64,000 nt of DNA, from positions 1-64,000 of the forward strand of contig JAQBNO010000203.1 in NCBI GenBank assembly GCA_028288485.1, read 5' to 3'. This document shows, in pieces, positions 35,697 to 44,805 of the stretch (its first letter is position 1; every line of letters begins with the position of its first letter). The stretch is from Segetibacter sp. (lineage in GTDB: Bacteria > Bacteroidota > Bacteroidia > Chitinophagales > Chitinophagaceae). The notes below the pieces were generated by a model. That model was not told the DNA's origin, searched no databases, and was given only the letters and a program-made list of their open reading frames with translations. The translations under genes and the position numbers were made by a program.

Positions 35697-38117
35697 ATGG
35701 CAACCGAAAACAACAACACGATATACTTACCCCTCGAAGGGGTAGACAACGAACATTGCGCCTTAATCGTAGATAAAGGATTAAGCAAAGTCGAAGGAAT
35801 TACGGCCCACAAAATAGATATCAATAACAGCAGGGCAGTCATCAATACAAATGGTCAACTGGAAGTAGTTCCTAATGCAGTGAAAGCTATTAGGGATTTA
35901 GGTTATGATGTAGATACAGTAAAGAAAAACTTTCCGGTGCTTAACATGAGTTGCGCCTCCTGTGCAAGCAGTTCACAAAGCATACTTGAAAATCAACCGG
36001 GTGTTATTAACGTAGCAGTAAATTATGCAAATGCTACCGCGCAGGTAGAATTCATTCCAACCCTCACCGATCCACACAAATTAAAGGCTGCACTACAAGG
36101 CATTGGTTACGACCTGGAGATTGATGAAAGTGAAGAAGCGAAGGACCAGTTAGAAGAATTACACAGGCAGAAGTTTGAAACACTTAAAAAGAAAACAATT
36201 GGTGCGGTTTTGCTTTCTATACCAACTGTGATTATCGGGATGTTCTTTATGGATATTCCTTATGCCAATTACATAATGTGGGCATTATCTACACCTGTGG
36301 TGCTCATATTTGGACGCCAGTTTTTTATAGGAGCATGGAAGCAAACAAAACATCGTTCTGCAAATATGGACACCCTTGTTGCGTTAAGCACCGGTGTTGC
36401 TTATTTGTTCAGTGCCTTTAACACCTTGTTTCCTGGCTATTGGCATAGCAAAGGTCTTCACGCTCATGTATATTTTGAAGCAGCAGCAGTTGTAATAGCG
36501 TTTATTTTGCTGGGTAAGCTGTTAGAAGAACAAGCCAAAGGCAATACATCTTCTGCAATCAAGAAGTTAATGGGCCTGCAGCCCAAAACAGTTACCGTGG
36601 TACATCCCGGCGGGCACCAGATGGAAATGACAATAACAAGTGTGAAAGTGGGTGATACATTATTGGTGAAGCCCGGCGAAAAGATTGCAGTTGACGGAAC
36701 AGTAACCACAGGCAGTTCTTTTGTTGATGAAAGTATGATTTCAGGGGAGCCGGTGCCGGTAGAGAAAAAACAGGATGAAAAGGTTTTTGCAGGTACCATC
36801 AACCAGAAAGGCAGTTTTCAATTTATAGCAGACAAAGTAGGTGGAGATACAGTTTTAGCACAGATCATAAAAATGGTGCAGGAAGCGCAAGGCAGCAAAG
36901 CACCGGTACAAAAACTGGTAGATAAAATTGCAGGCATCTTTGTTCCAATCGTTATTCTAATTGCAGTCTTAAGCCTCGTTGCCTGGATTGTATTAGGAGG
37001 AGAAAATGGTTTTACGCAAGGTTTGTTAGCTTTAGTAACGGTCTTGGTTATTGCTTGTCCCTGTGCGCTCGGTTTGGCAACCCCAACTGCTATCATGGCT
37101 GGTGTAGGCAAAGGTGCAGAAAACGGCATACTGATAAAAGATGCGGAGAGCCTTGAGTTGGCTAAAAAAGTAAATGCAATTATTCTTGATAAAACAGGAA
37201 CAATTACAGAAGGCAAACCAGTTGTAACAGACATTGTTTGGCTAAACAATGATGAAAGCAAATTAAATGAATTAGCCTCTTTAGAAAAGCAATCAGAACA
37301 TCCTTTAGCAGAAGCGGTGGTAAAACATCTTGGAAAAGTAGCCTATAGCCCAGTACATCATTTTGAAAGTATTACAGGCTCAGGAGCAAAGGCACATATC
37401 GGTGACAAAATGTATTATGCAGGCAATGCGTCTCTTTTGAGAGCAAACAACATTTCGATGTCAGAAGAATTAGATGGGGAAGCTACCAAATGGCTGGCGG
37501 AAGCTAAAACAGTTATCTGGTTTGCAGATGAAAAAGAAGCCCTTGCAGTAATTGCTATTGCAGATAAAATAAAGGAAACATCAGGAGAAGCAGTCAGGCA
37601 ACTGCAAAAGGCAGGCATTGAGGTTTATATGCTGACAGGCGATAATGAATCAACAGCCAAAGCGATTGCAAACCAGGTAGGAATCAAAAATTTCAAAGCA
37701 GAAGTATTACCCGCACATAAGGCTGATTTCGTAAAAGAGTTACAGCAACGAGGTAAAGTAGTGGCTATGGTAGGTGATGGCATAAATGACAGTAACGCGT
37801 TGGCACAGGCCGATGTAAGCATCGCCATGGGCAAAGGCAGTGATATAGCAATGGATGTCGCTAAAATGACGATCATTTCAAGCGACCTTTCTAAAATACC
37901 GCAGGCTATACAACTTTCTAAATACACAGTTACAGCAATTCGTCAAAACCTGTTTTGGGCATTTATTTATAACCTTATCGGTATCCCAATCGCTGCAGGT
38001 ATTTTATATCCTGTAAATGGCTTCCTTTTAAATCCAATGATTGCCGGGGCTGCAATGGCTTTGAGTTCTGTTTCTGTCGTTACCAATAGTCTTCGTTTAA
38101 AGGCTAAGAAATTGTAG
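35697..38117 (+). CDS. copA: Copper-exporting P1B-type ATPase
   Basis: This 806-residue P-type ATPase has the ion-pathway motif CPC at about 454-456, the phosphorylation motif DKTGT near 498, and the hinge GDGINDSNALAQADV. Two HMA-like domains precede the membrane part. The second has the metal motif CASC (86-89). The first (about 17-70, HCALIVDKGLSKVEGI) has lost the CxxC pair. With CPC and the C-terminal helix ending this is a Cu(I) exporter of the inner membrane. It leads a copper-handling region on the same strand. Confidence 0.95.
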   Translation: MATENNNTIYLPLEGVDNEHCALIVDKGLSKVEGITAHKIDINNSRAVINTNGQLEVVPNAVKAIRDLGYDVDTVKKNFPVLNMSCASCASSSQSILENQPGVINVAVNYANATAQVEFIPTLTDPHKLKAALQGIGYDLEIDESEEAKDQLEELHRQKFETLKKKTIGAVLLSIPTVIIGMFFMDIPYANYIMWALSTPVVLIFGRQFFIGAWKQTKHRSANMDTLVALSTGVAYLFSAFNTLFPGYWHSKGLHAHVYFEAAAVVIAFILLGKLLEEQAKGNTSSAIKKLMGLQPKTVTVVHPGGHQMEMTITSVKVGDTLLVKPGEKIAVDGTVTTGSSFVDESMISGEPVPVEKKQDEKVFAGTINQKGSFQFIADKVGGDTVLAQIIKMVQEAQGSKAPVQKLVDKIAGIFVPIVILIAVLSLVAWIVLGGENGFTQGLLALVTVLVIACPCALGLATPTAIMAGVGKGAENGILIKDAESLELAKKVNAIILDKTGTITEGKPVVTDIVWLNNDESKLNELASLEKQSEHPLAEAVVKHLGKVAYSPVHHFESITGSGAKAHIGDKMYYAGNASLLRANNISMSEELDGEATKWLAEAKTVIWFADEKEALAVIAIADKIKETSGEAVRQLQKAGIEVYMLTGDNESTAKAIANQVGIKNFKAEVLPAHKADFVKELQQRGKVVAMVGDGINDSNALAQADVSIAMGKGSDIAMDVAKMTIISSDLSKIPQAIQLSKYTVTAIRQNLFWAFIYNLIGIPIAAGILYPVNGFLLNPMIAGAAMALSSVSVVTNSLRLKAKKL

Positions 38118-38120
38118 GAA

Positions 38121-38177
38121 AATTATGGTTCAGGCCGCAGACCCCTGGTTTAACATTGTTGCGTCGCACTCTTGTAC
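38121..38177 (-). repeat. Interspersed repeat copy, minus orientation
   Basis: The core TTGTTGCGTCGCACTCTTGT begins at 38157, and a tail-like AATTATGGTTCAGGCC is at its left end, directly after the copA stop. Confidence 0.7.
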
Positions 38178-38258
38178 TTTTTGTTTCTTAAGCTGCACCT
38201 ATCTCTTCCTTTGAACCGATCTTTTAATTAAAGAGCTGATGCTACATTCGTACTAACT

Positions 38259-38908
38259 ATGAACTCAATATTACCAGTGGATATAAATAAACTTAAACGA
38301 CTTTTCCCTAAGCTTGAAGAAGGGCTGTACCATTAGTTAGTAGAGCATGGAACTATTAAGGAAGTGAAAGCAGGAGAAACACTTTTGAAGGTAGGGCAAA
38401 CCATCCGTTCAACTATGCTAATCATAGACGCCTTGATTTAAGTTGTACAGGGAAGACGATGAAGGAAAGTAGTTCTTCATCTACCATCTTAGTGCACGAC
38501 ATGCTTGTTCTCTTTCTGTGTTTTGTGCAGCTAAGCATGAAACAAGTGAGGTTCTTGCAAAAGCACTTACCGATGCTACTGTGTTATCCATCCCTTTAGA
38601 GTTCATAAGCCAGTGGATGAGCAAGTACAAAGCCGGTATCAATTTGTAATAACATGGTATCGCATCCGGTTTGAAGAACTTTTAAAAACCATTGATGCCA
38701 TTGCTTTCACCCGTATGGCTGAAGGCTTGAATACTACCTGAAAAAACAAGTACAGCAGGTTGCCAATAACTTAAAAATAACCCGCCAGGAAATTGCCAGC
38801 GACCTCAATTCATCAGGAGAAGTTGTAAGCCGGTTATTGAAGAAAATGGAAGCAAAGGCATGGCCGGTTATCCATGAAACTCAATGGAGTGGACGCCCCA
38901 ACCCCTAA
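38259..38908 (+). pseudogene. Broken Crp/Fnr-family transcription regulator
   Basis: From ATG 38259 the reading is MNSILPVDINKLKRLFPKLE, then a TAG near codon 26. The same frame resumes with EHGTIKEVKAGETLLKVGQ, typical of a cyclic-nucleotide-binding domain, and is then shifted repeatedly. Further fragments in other frames correspond to the dimer helix (RFEELLKTIDAIAF), YYLKKQVQQVANN and a C-terminal helix-turn-helix (QEIASDLNSS, VVSRLLKKME). At least three stops or frameshifts are needed to explain it. It was probably a copper or redox-responsive regulator of the adjacent genes, now dead. Confidence 0.85.
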
Positions 38909-39162
38909 ACAGGAGTTGAAAACCCCGGTAAAAGTCTCTCGTAAATGATGAAGCTGCCTCAAGTCTGCATTGATTTAGGAGAGGCAATAAATCGCTTCAA
39001 TAAATAGTAATGTAGATAATCACATTATATGCCATCACCAGGAAATGAAGCATTGGAAAACATACACTCTTAACAACCAAAAATTATATAAATCGTTTCA
39101 GTAATTGTGTAACAACTAACCAACGTTGGTGAATTAATTTTACACCATATAAACAAATAGTC

Positions 39163-39390
39163 ATGAAAACGATAGAATTAAAGACAAACATTATGTGTGG
39201 CGCATGTGTGGCAAAGGTTACACCTTCTTTAAATGAAGCAGTAGGAGAGGCCAATTGGAAAGTGGATACGCAAAATCCTGAAAAAATACTAACGGTTACA
39301 ACGGATGACTTAGATACGACAGATGTTATTGAAGCAGTACAAAAGGCAGGATACAAAGCAGAAGCCTTAGCTAAAAAAGAATTGTTATAA
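39163..39390 (+). CDS. HMA-domain copper chaperone-like protein
   Basis: This 75-residue protein is one ferredoxin-like HMA domain with the metal motif MCGAC at residues 11-15 and a conserved Gly-Tyr (KAGYKAE) near the C-terminus. It would bind Cu(I) and deliver it to the CopA-type ATPase. It lies about 1 kb after copA, past the broken regulator, and before other copper-associated genes. Confidence 0.88.
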   Translation: MKTIELKTNIMCGACVAKVTPSLNEAVGEANWKVDTQNPEKILTVTTDDLDTTDVIEAVQKAGYKAEALAKKELL

Positions 39391-39556
39391 AGCCGGGCAG
39401 TGCCTGATTGTTTGGCTTAATTCTAAAGATGCGACCGTAAGTTTGCATCGTAAATTAAAAAGAATGAATTTTCGCAACATGTTATGGAAGCTATTTAAAG
39501 CTGTTTTCGTGAGAAAAAAAGAGTGTTGCAAATAATCCGAATTTTACGAGCGGGCA

Positions 39557-40051
39557 ATGAAACAAATTAAATCCATACAATTAAAAGCAGCTTTCCTGTT
39601 AGCAGTGTTTGCACTTAACACGTTGATTGCGTTTGCTTGTTCTATGGGTATGAATTTGGGGTATAATAAGAAGCATCACAATAAAGAAAATGAGGAGCTT
39701 GCTTCAACCCATTGTCACCAGCATTCGCTTGATACTTCCGCACGTCATCAAAATGATACAGATGCACCTCACCAGGAAGATGTAGTATCTAAACATAGCA
39801 GCGGGCAGGAAAACCGCAGTCAGGATGATTGTTGCAATAAATCAGCAGTGCAATTTCAGCAGGTTGACAAGAGTCTTTCTCATGCTGCAAAAATCCCAAT
39901 TAATACGCATGTAATATTATTGGCGTATCAATATGCAAATAATATTCATCTTTATTTTTCAAATATTGCTGCAAGGCGATTTCATTTTATTCCACCAGAC
40001 CATCCTCCCAAACGCGATATCCGGATAGCTATACAGTCCTTTCAAATATGA
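39557..40051 (+). CDS. His-rich secreted or membrane protein of the copper region
   Basis: This 164-residue protein has an N-terminal hydrophobic segment (about 9-27), then a stretch rich in His, Asp, Gln and Cys (KKHHNKE, CHQHSLD, DDCCNKS) that could bind metal. It ends in PPDHPPKRDIRIAIQSFQI. The same style of C-terminal ending is familiar from small Bacteroidota proteins next to copper or CusABC genes, by memory. It probably sits in the cell envelope. The role is unknown; metal binding is inference from composition and context. Confidence 0.7.
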   Translation: MKQIKSIQLKAAFLLAVFALNTLIAFACSMGMNLGYNKKHHNKENEELASTHCHQHSLDTSARHQNDTDAPHQEDVVSKHSSGQENRSQDDCCNKSAVQFQQVDKSLSHAAKIPINTHVILLAYQYANNIHLYFSNIAARRFHFIPPDHPPKRDIRIAIQSFQI

Positions 40052-40132
40052 TTTAATGTTTTTTTTGCTCACCGCTGTGGTATCAAATGCCATTAGTCTA
40101 AATTATTATGACAAACATTAAATCTTAAAAAA

Positions 40133-40642
40133 GTGAAAAAGATATTTTTTATAGTTGCGTTATTAGCAACAGCTTTTACGCAGAATAGTTTCGCTCAACC
40201 TGCCCCTGTCAACCGGGACCAAAGCGCAAACCAACCACAAGTCCCGCAATTACTCTCGCTCTACTATAACATCAAAGATGCCCTTGTGGCAGGTAATGCC
40301 GCTACGGCTGCATCTAAAGCAGATGAATTTTCAAAAGCAGCAAATAGCGTTGATTACAAGGTGATCTCTGAAGGAAATGTCCACACGCTGGTTAAAGATG
40401 CAGGAATGATTTCAGCAAGCAAAGACGTGAAAAAACAGCGGGAATATTTTGCCAACTTGTCAACTAACATGATCGCAGTCGCAAAAGCAGTCAAACTTAG
40501 TGAACAGGCTATATACCAGCAGTATTGCCCGATGAAAAAGGCATCGTGGCTTAGTAGTGAAAAGGCTATTAAAAATCCTTACTACGGTAATGCTATGCTT
40601 ATGTGCGGCGAGATTACAGAAACTATAGCCGCAAAGCCTTAA
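40133..40642 (+). CDS. DUF3347 domain secreted protein
   Basis: This 169-residue protein starts at GTG 40133 and has a signal peptide ending SFAQ (about 19-22). The DUF3347 pattern is clear: LLSLYYNIKDALVAGN, a helical middle, and CPMKKASWLSSEKAIKNPYY near the C-terminus with a later conserved Cys (MLMCGE). The domain is frequent next to copper and silver efflux systems and may bind metal through its Met/Cys residues in the periplasm. It follows the His-rich protein by 81 bp. Confidence 0.88.
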   Translation: MKKIFFIVALLATAFTQNSFAQPAPVNRDQSANQPQVPQLLSLYYNIKDALVAGNAATAASKADEFSKAANSVDYKVISEGNVHTLVKDAGMISASKDVKKQREYFANLSTNMIAVAKAVKLSEQAIYQQYCPMKKASWLSSEKAIKNPYYGNAMLMCGEITETIAAKP

Positions 40643-40872
40643 AAAGGTAATGTTATTTAATTAAGGGTTTTTCACCCCGGAAGGTTGCGTGTTTATAGAA
40701 AACGTGTTCCAGCAGATTTCAGCAGCTACGGAGTTGCTCCATAATACGCGTCTCCTTCGCAGCCGAAATCACATTTGTCCCTTTTGATATAAGCACGCAG
40801 CTCCTCCGGGCCCTAAATGACATTACCCTGAAGGGGCTTTAGAAACACAATCCCGCTGCATGTTACGCTTCA

Positions 40873-40931
40873 GTACAAGTGTGCGACGCAACGATGGTCG
40901 TAATTGCACTAATGCCGGGTCCACAAAAAAC
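40873..40931 (+). repeat. Interspersed repeat copy, GTGCGACGCAACG subtype
   Basis: The core TACAAGTGTGCGACGCAACG begins at 40874 and the tail GCCGGGTCCACAAAAAACC ends just before 40933. It lies 77 bp before the multicopper oxidase gene. The 365-bp gap 40643-41007 holds no other recognised feature. Confidence 0.8.
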
Positions 40932-41007
40932 CATTCGTTTAATGCTATGCCAGGCATAATGGAAAGCTTTTAATTCTAAGCTTCCTGGCACCAACAAAGA
41001 AAAGAAA

Positions 41008-43902
41008 ATGAAATATTTATTCCTGGTGTTTGTACAGGTTTTTATACTGACGGCAGTAATAGCACAAACAAAAAAGGTAATATATACTTGCTCGATGGAT
41101 CCTGAAATCAGGATGGATAAACCGGGTAATTGTTCTAAGTGTGGTATGACGTTAATTAAGAAGACGCTTAAAGTTGCAGCTCCCAAACCTGCTACACAAA
41201 AAAAAGAGGAGAAACCAAAGCCAAAGCAAACATCGGCAGTACAGCAGGAAAAGCATAACGGTGTGAACACGGACAAGCATCGTCCGCAATCAAAAGAAGA
41301 ACAGCAAAATAATAAGTTCTACACGTGTGTTATGCATCCTGAAGTGCAGGTGCATAAACCTGGTACCTGTCCTAAATGCGGTATGGCTTTAATTAAGAAG
41401 TCGATTAAAGCAGGCTCTTCGAAAGCTTCGCAAAAAGAAGATGCTGAAATGGAAGTGCATAAGCATCATGAGCAGAGTAGTAAAACCGATGAGGATTTAA
41501 CTAAGGCGTATTTGGCCGGCAAGGTAAACATGCAGCCAGGTAAAACAGTCTCTTATCATTTGTACGTTACTGATACTGCTGTTAACTATACCGGCAAGAC
41601 AAAACATGCCTATGCTATTAATGGTACCATACCTGCACCAACCCTTGTTTTTACTGAGGGCGATACAGCAGAAATTTACCTGCATAATAAGCTAAAAGAA
41701 GAAACCTCGCTGCATTGGCATGGTGTAATACTACCCAATCGTTTTGATGGAGTTCCTTATTTAACTACTAAACGAATTGGTCCCGGGGAAACCTATTTGT
41801 ACAAGTTTCGTGTAGTGCAAAACGGTACGTATTGGTACCACTCCCACAGTGCTCTGCAGGAACAGTCAGGTATGTATGGCGCATTGGTTTTTAAGAAAAG
41901 ACAAGGGCAGGATATGGATGTGTCCACGACCGGCACTTCTGAGAACAGGCAAGTAGACCCCGGCCATCAAACGAAGAATATTGATACAACTGCCAGGCAA
42001 AATCATGTTGGACACAACATGGGAGGTATGGACATGCCGGCGAACCATTCTATGTCTATGTCTCCTGAACCTACAAAGGGTAAAGGCGACTATAATGCCG
42101 AGTATATTATGGTTTTAAGCGAATGGACAGATGAAAATCCGGCGCAGGTACAACGCCGCCTTCGTTCGGCAAATGACTGGTATGCTATTAAAAAAGGCAG
42201 CGTTCAAAGTTATGGCGAGGCAATAAAAGCAGGTCATGTAGGAACCAAACTGGTTAACGAATGGAAACGGATGAAAGCAATGGATGTAAGTGATGTGTAT
42301 TACGACCGCTTTCTGATTAATGGAAAACCCGAAACAAGTGCACCTGAATTTAAAGCAGGTGACAAAGTAAAACTACGTATTGTAAATGCAGGCGCATCCA
42401 GCTATTTCTGGTTGAATTATGCAGGTGGAAAAATAACGGTTGTCGGCAGCGATGGCAATGATGTACAACCAATTGAAGTGGATAGGTTTATTATTGGGGT
42501 GGCAGAAATATACGATGTTGTCGTTACCATTCCTGCAGATGGAAGTTTTGAATTTAGGGCAACACCCGAAGACCGAACCAAAGCAGCTTCACTTTGGCTT
42601 GGTAGCGGTACAAAAAAGCCTGCAAGAAAATTCTCACGCCTTAAGTATTTTGAAGGTATGAAGATGATGAACGGGATGATGAAGACCAATGGTGATATGA
42701 ACGACATGGGCATGAAGATGAGTCTTCAGAAAATGGACATGAATACAGTTATGTACCCGGAAATAACAGGAGAACCGGACGGAAGTGATACGATGTCAAC
42801 ATCCTCCGTTAAAAAAGATAACATGCAGCATAATCATGCAGCTGCTCAACCTGCGGATACAATGGCAGATATGGATATGAGTAGTAGTTCTGATATAGTT
42901 ACGCTCAATTATTCCATGCTTCGTTCGCCTGAAAAAACCACTCTGCCCGACGTTCCATTCAAGGTATTAAATTTCACTCTTACCGGAAACATGAACCGTT
43001 ATGTATGGGCAATCGACAATAAAACGGTAACAGAATGGGACAAGATTTTAATTGAAAAAGGGCAGAATGTCCGCATCATTTTGACCAATAATTCGATGAT
43101 GCGCCATCCCATGCACCTCCACGGTCATGACTTTAGAGTAGTAAATGGCCAGGGTGAATACGCGCCTCAAAAAAATGTCTTAGACATTATGCCAATGGAA
43201 ACTGACACGCTTGAATTTGCTGCTAATCAAAGCGGTGACTGGTTCTTTCATTGCCATATTTTATACCATATGATGGCAGGTATGGGTAATGTTATGAGTT
43301 ATGTCAACTCACCGGTTAACCCTGATCTGCCCGACCCCAAAAAAGCCTGGAGAAGTTTCAAAAAGGATAACAATATGTTGCATGCTATGGCAATGGTTGG
43401 GCTTGAAAGTAATGGCAGCGATGGGGAAGTGATGCTTATGGGTAACCGGTTTGAACTTAGAACCGAATGGCGTATAGGTACCAGGATGCATCACGGTCTT
43501 GAAAGTGAAACAATGTTTGGCCGGTACTTTGGTAGAAACCAGTGGTTGTTTCCATATGTCGGCTTTGATTATCACCGGAATAAAATGGAAAACGAAGCGG
43601 AGAAAAATGTGTTTGGTCAATTAAGCAACCAGAACAACCGGAAAACTTACACTGTAGGTGTGCAATACATGTTGCCTACCATGACAATAGCCGATGCCCG
43701 GATTGATGGTGCAGGTAAGTTTCGTTTACAGTTAAGCAGGGAAGACATTCCGCTTACGAGCCGGCTGCGTTTAAATTTAATGTGGAACACTGATAAAGAA
43801 TATATGGGCGGCTTCAGGTACATAGTAAATAAATGGCTCGGCCTGTCTACTCATTACGACAGTGACATGGGGTTTGGAGCCGGTGTTACCCTAAACTATT
43901 AA
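41008..43902 (+). CDS. Multicopper oxidase fused to metal-binding and CopB-like domains
   Basis: This 964-residue protein has a signal peptide (1-18), then two short metal-binding modules of the YTCxMxPE...PGxCxxCGM type: residues 23-52, where the first is CSMDPE, and about 108-140, CVMHPE. The oxidase part shows all four copper motifs: HWHG (about 237), WYHSHS (about 275), HPMHLHGHDF (about 700) and HCHILYHMMAGM (about 748). Two Met/His-rich inserts lie near 335-355 and 550-580. From about 780 to the end, ELRTEWRIGTRMHH, FRLQLSREDIPLTSRLR and the final GVTLNY resemble CopB outer-membrane barrel repeats. It would oxidise Cu(I) outside the cytoplasm. CopA-type oxidase and CopB are normally separate proteins. 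Confidence 0.9.
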   Translation: MKYLFLVFVQVFILTAVIAQTKKVIYTCSMDPEIRMDKPGNCSKCGMTLIKKTLKVAAPKPATQKKEEKPKPKQTSAVQQEKHNGVNTDKHRPQSKEEQQNNKFYTCVMHPEVQVHKPGTCPKCGMALIKKSIKAGSSKASQKEDAEMEVHKHHEQSSKTDEDLTKAYLAGKVNMQPGKTVSYHLYVTDTAVNYTGKTKHAYAINGTIPAPTLVFTEGDTAEIYLHNKLKEETSLHWHGVILPNRFDGVPYLTTKRIGPGETYLYKFRVVQNGTYWYHSHSALQEQSGMYGALVFKKRQGQDMDVSTTGTSENRQVDPGHQTKNIDTTARQNHVGHNMGGMDMPANHSMSMSPEPTKGKGDYNAEYIMVLSEWTDENPAQVQRRLRSANDWYAIKKGSVQSYGEAIKAGHVGTKLVNEWKRMKAMDVSDVYYDRFLINGKPETSAPEFKAGDKVKLRIVNAGASSYFWLNYAGGKITVVGSDGNDVQPIEVDRFIIGVAEIYDVVVTIPADGSFEFRATPEDRTKAASLWLGSGTKKPARKFSRLKYFEGMKMMNGMMKTNGDMNDMGMKMSLQKMDMNTVMYPEITGEPDGSDTMSTSSVKKDNMQHNHAAAQPADTMADMDMSSSSDIVTLNYSMLRSPEKTTLPDVPFKVLNFTLTGNMNRYVWAIDNKTVTEWDKILIEKGQNVRIILTNNSMMRHPMHLHGHDFRVVNGQGEYAPQKNVLDIMPMETDTLEFAANQSGDWFFHCHILYHMMAGMGNVMSYVNSPVNPDLPDPKKAWRSFKKDNNMLHAMAMVGLESNGSDGEVMLMGNRFELRTEWRIGTRMHHGLESETMFGRYFGRNQWLFPYVGFDYHRNKMENEAEKNVFGQLSNQNNRKTYTVGVQYMLPTMTIADARIDGAGKFRLQLSREDIPLTSRLRLNLMWNTDKEYMGGFRYIVNKWLGLSTHYDSDMGFGAGVTLNY

Positions 43903-43968
43903 TTTAAAAAACAATCCCCGCACAAAGACTGAAAAATACTACTATAAAAACGATTTGAAAATCGATAG

Positions 43969-44187
43969 ATCAGACATGTTGGACAAAATTTTAGCCATCC
44001 GGTTCAACTACTTACGCCGTTGCAAGCAGACATTCTCAAACAACTGGAGCAATCTAATCGAATGCGGATTAAGGTAGTGTCAAATGCGGAACGCGTATTC
44101 TTCCGGTTAAATAAGAAGCGGAATTTCTGTGCATCCCAAAATGATTCCTTCTGCTACCTGCTTAATCAAAACATCTATAATATGTAA
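43969..44187 (+). pseudogene. Start-less ORF fragment, plus strand
   Basis: The frame is open for 72 codons between TAG 43966-43968 and TAA 44185-44187, reading SHPVQLLTPLQADILKQLEQ, then MRIKVVSNAERVFFRLNKK. The composition is protein-like but there is no early start codon; the first ATG is mid-way. It ends exactly where the minus-strand fragment 44188-44445 ends. Probably a gene remnant. Confidence 0.35.
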
Positions 44188-44445
44188 CTAACATTCTTTT
44201 GTTTCTTTTGAAAATATTGCTTTCCCTAGTTCATTAAAAATGGAGTCGTCGATAAACTGGGGGCCGGCAGTACCAGGAATCGGTGTTTCAATACCCTTGC
44301 ACAGAAGTTTACTTTTATAGAAATCAAGCTCGATTGTGAATTTGCCTTGATTACCGGGTAATAATTGATTGTCGAAAGCTATGTTGTACCAGCAAATAAC
44401 CCGATTGTTCTCATTTGTATAATGTTTATTGTAAGATTGCGCTTT
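44188..44445 (-). pseudogene. Start-less ORF fragment, minus strand
   Basis: The minus frame is open for 85 codons from 44445 to the TAG at 44190-44188 and reads ICWYNIAFDNQLLPGNQGKF, then TIELDFYKSKLLCKGIETPI, with clear protein character. No ATG, GTG or TTG start is present before a TAA just upstream. It looks like the C-terminal part of a lost gene. No family is recognised. Confidence 0.4.
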
Positions 44446-44452
44446 TTATTTG

Positions 44453-44698
44453 TTTTGATACCAACGAGGGTTTTACATAGCAACATCGTTGCTACGCTCA
44501 GTTCAACGTTTTACTTATAAATTGCACATGGACGTGGCAGTTTACGCTTGAGCAAAGTGGAAGGGTCGCAATCCAATCTATTTGTGATTCATTTATACAA
44601 TCGTGCAATTTCTTAAAATTGCCGAAGGGAGGAACCAGGTACAAGAGTGCGACGCAACGAAAGCAAAATAGTAGCAATAACTCCTGGTCCATAAAAAT
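44453..44698. mobile_element. MITE-like element made of two facing repeat copies
   Basis: The left end 44453-44507 (TTTTGATACCAACGAGGG to CAACATCGTTGC) and right end 44639-44698 (TACAAGAGTGCGACGCAACG to ACTCCTGGTCCATAAAAA) are facing members of the interspersed repeat family, 246 bp overall. The interior has no gene. A 28-bp interior block at 44547-44574 (CTTGAGCAAAGTGGAAGG and GTCGCAATCC) recurs at 60789-60816. The gap 43903-44805 contains this element and two decayed ORF fragments. Confidence 0.7.
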
Positions 44699-44805
44699 TA
44701 CTTACACTTCATTATTTGCTACAGGAGGCATAAGCAATAATAGCAATTCCAATTTATCGCTATCTTAGTACGCCTTCCATATTAATAACAATAAATATTC
44801 ACACG

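Noticed and set aside
36818-37261. 147-codon minus-strand ORF within copA
   Set aside because: It is antisense to conserved P-type ATPase motifs (CPC, DKTGT).
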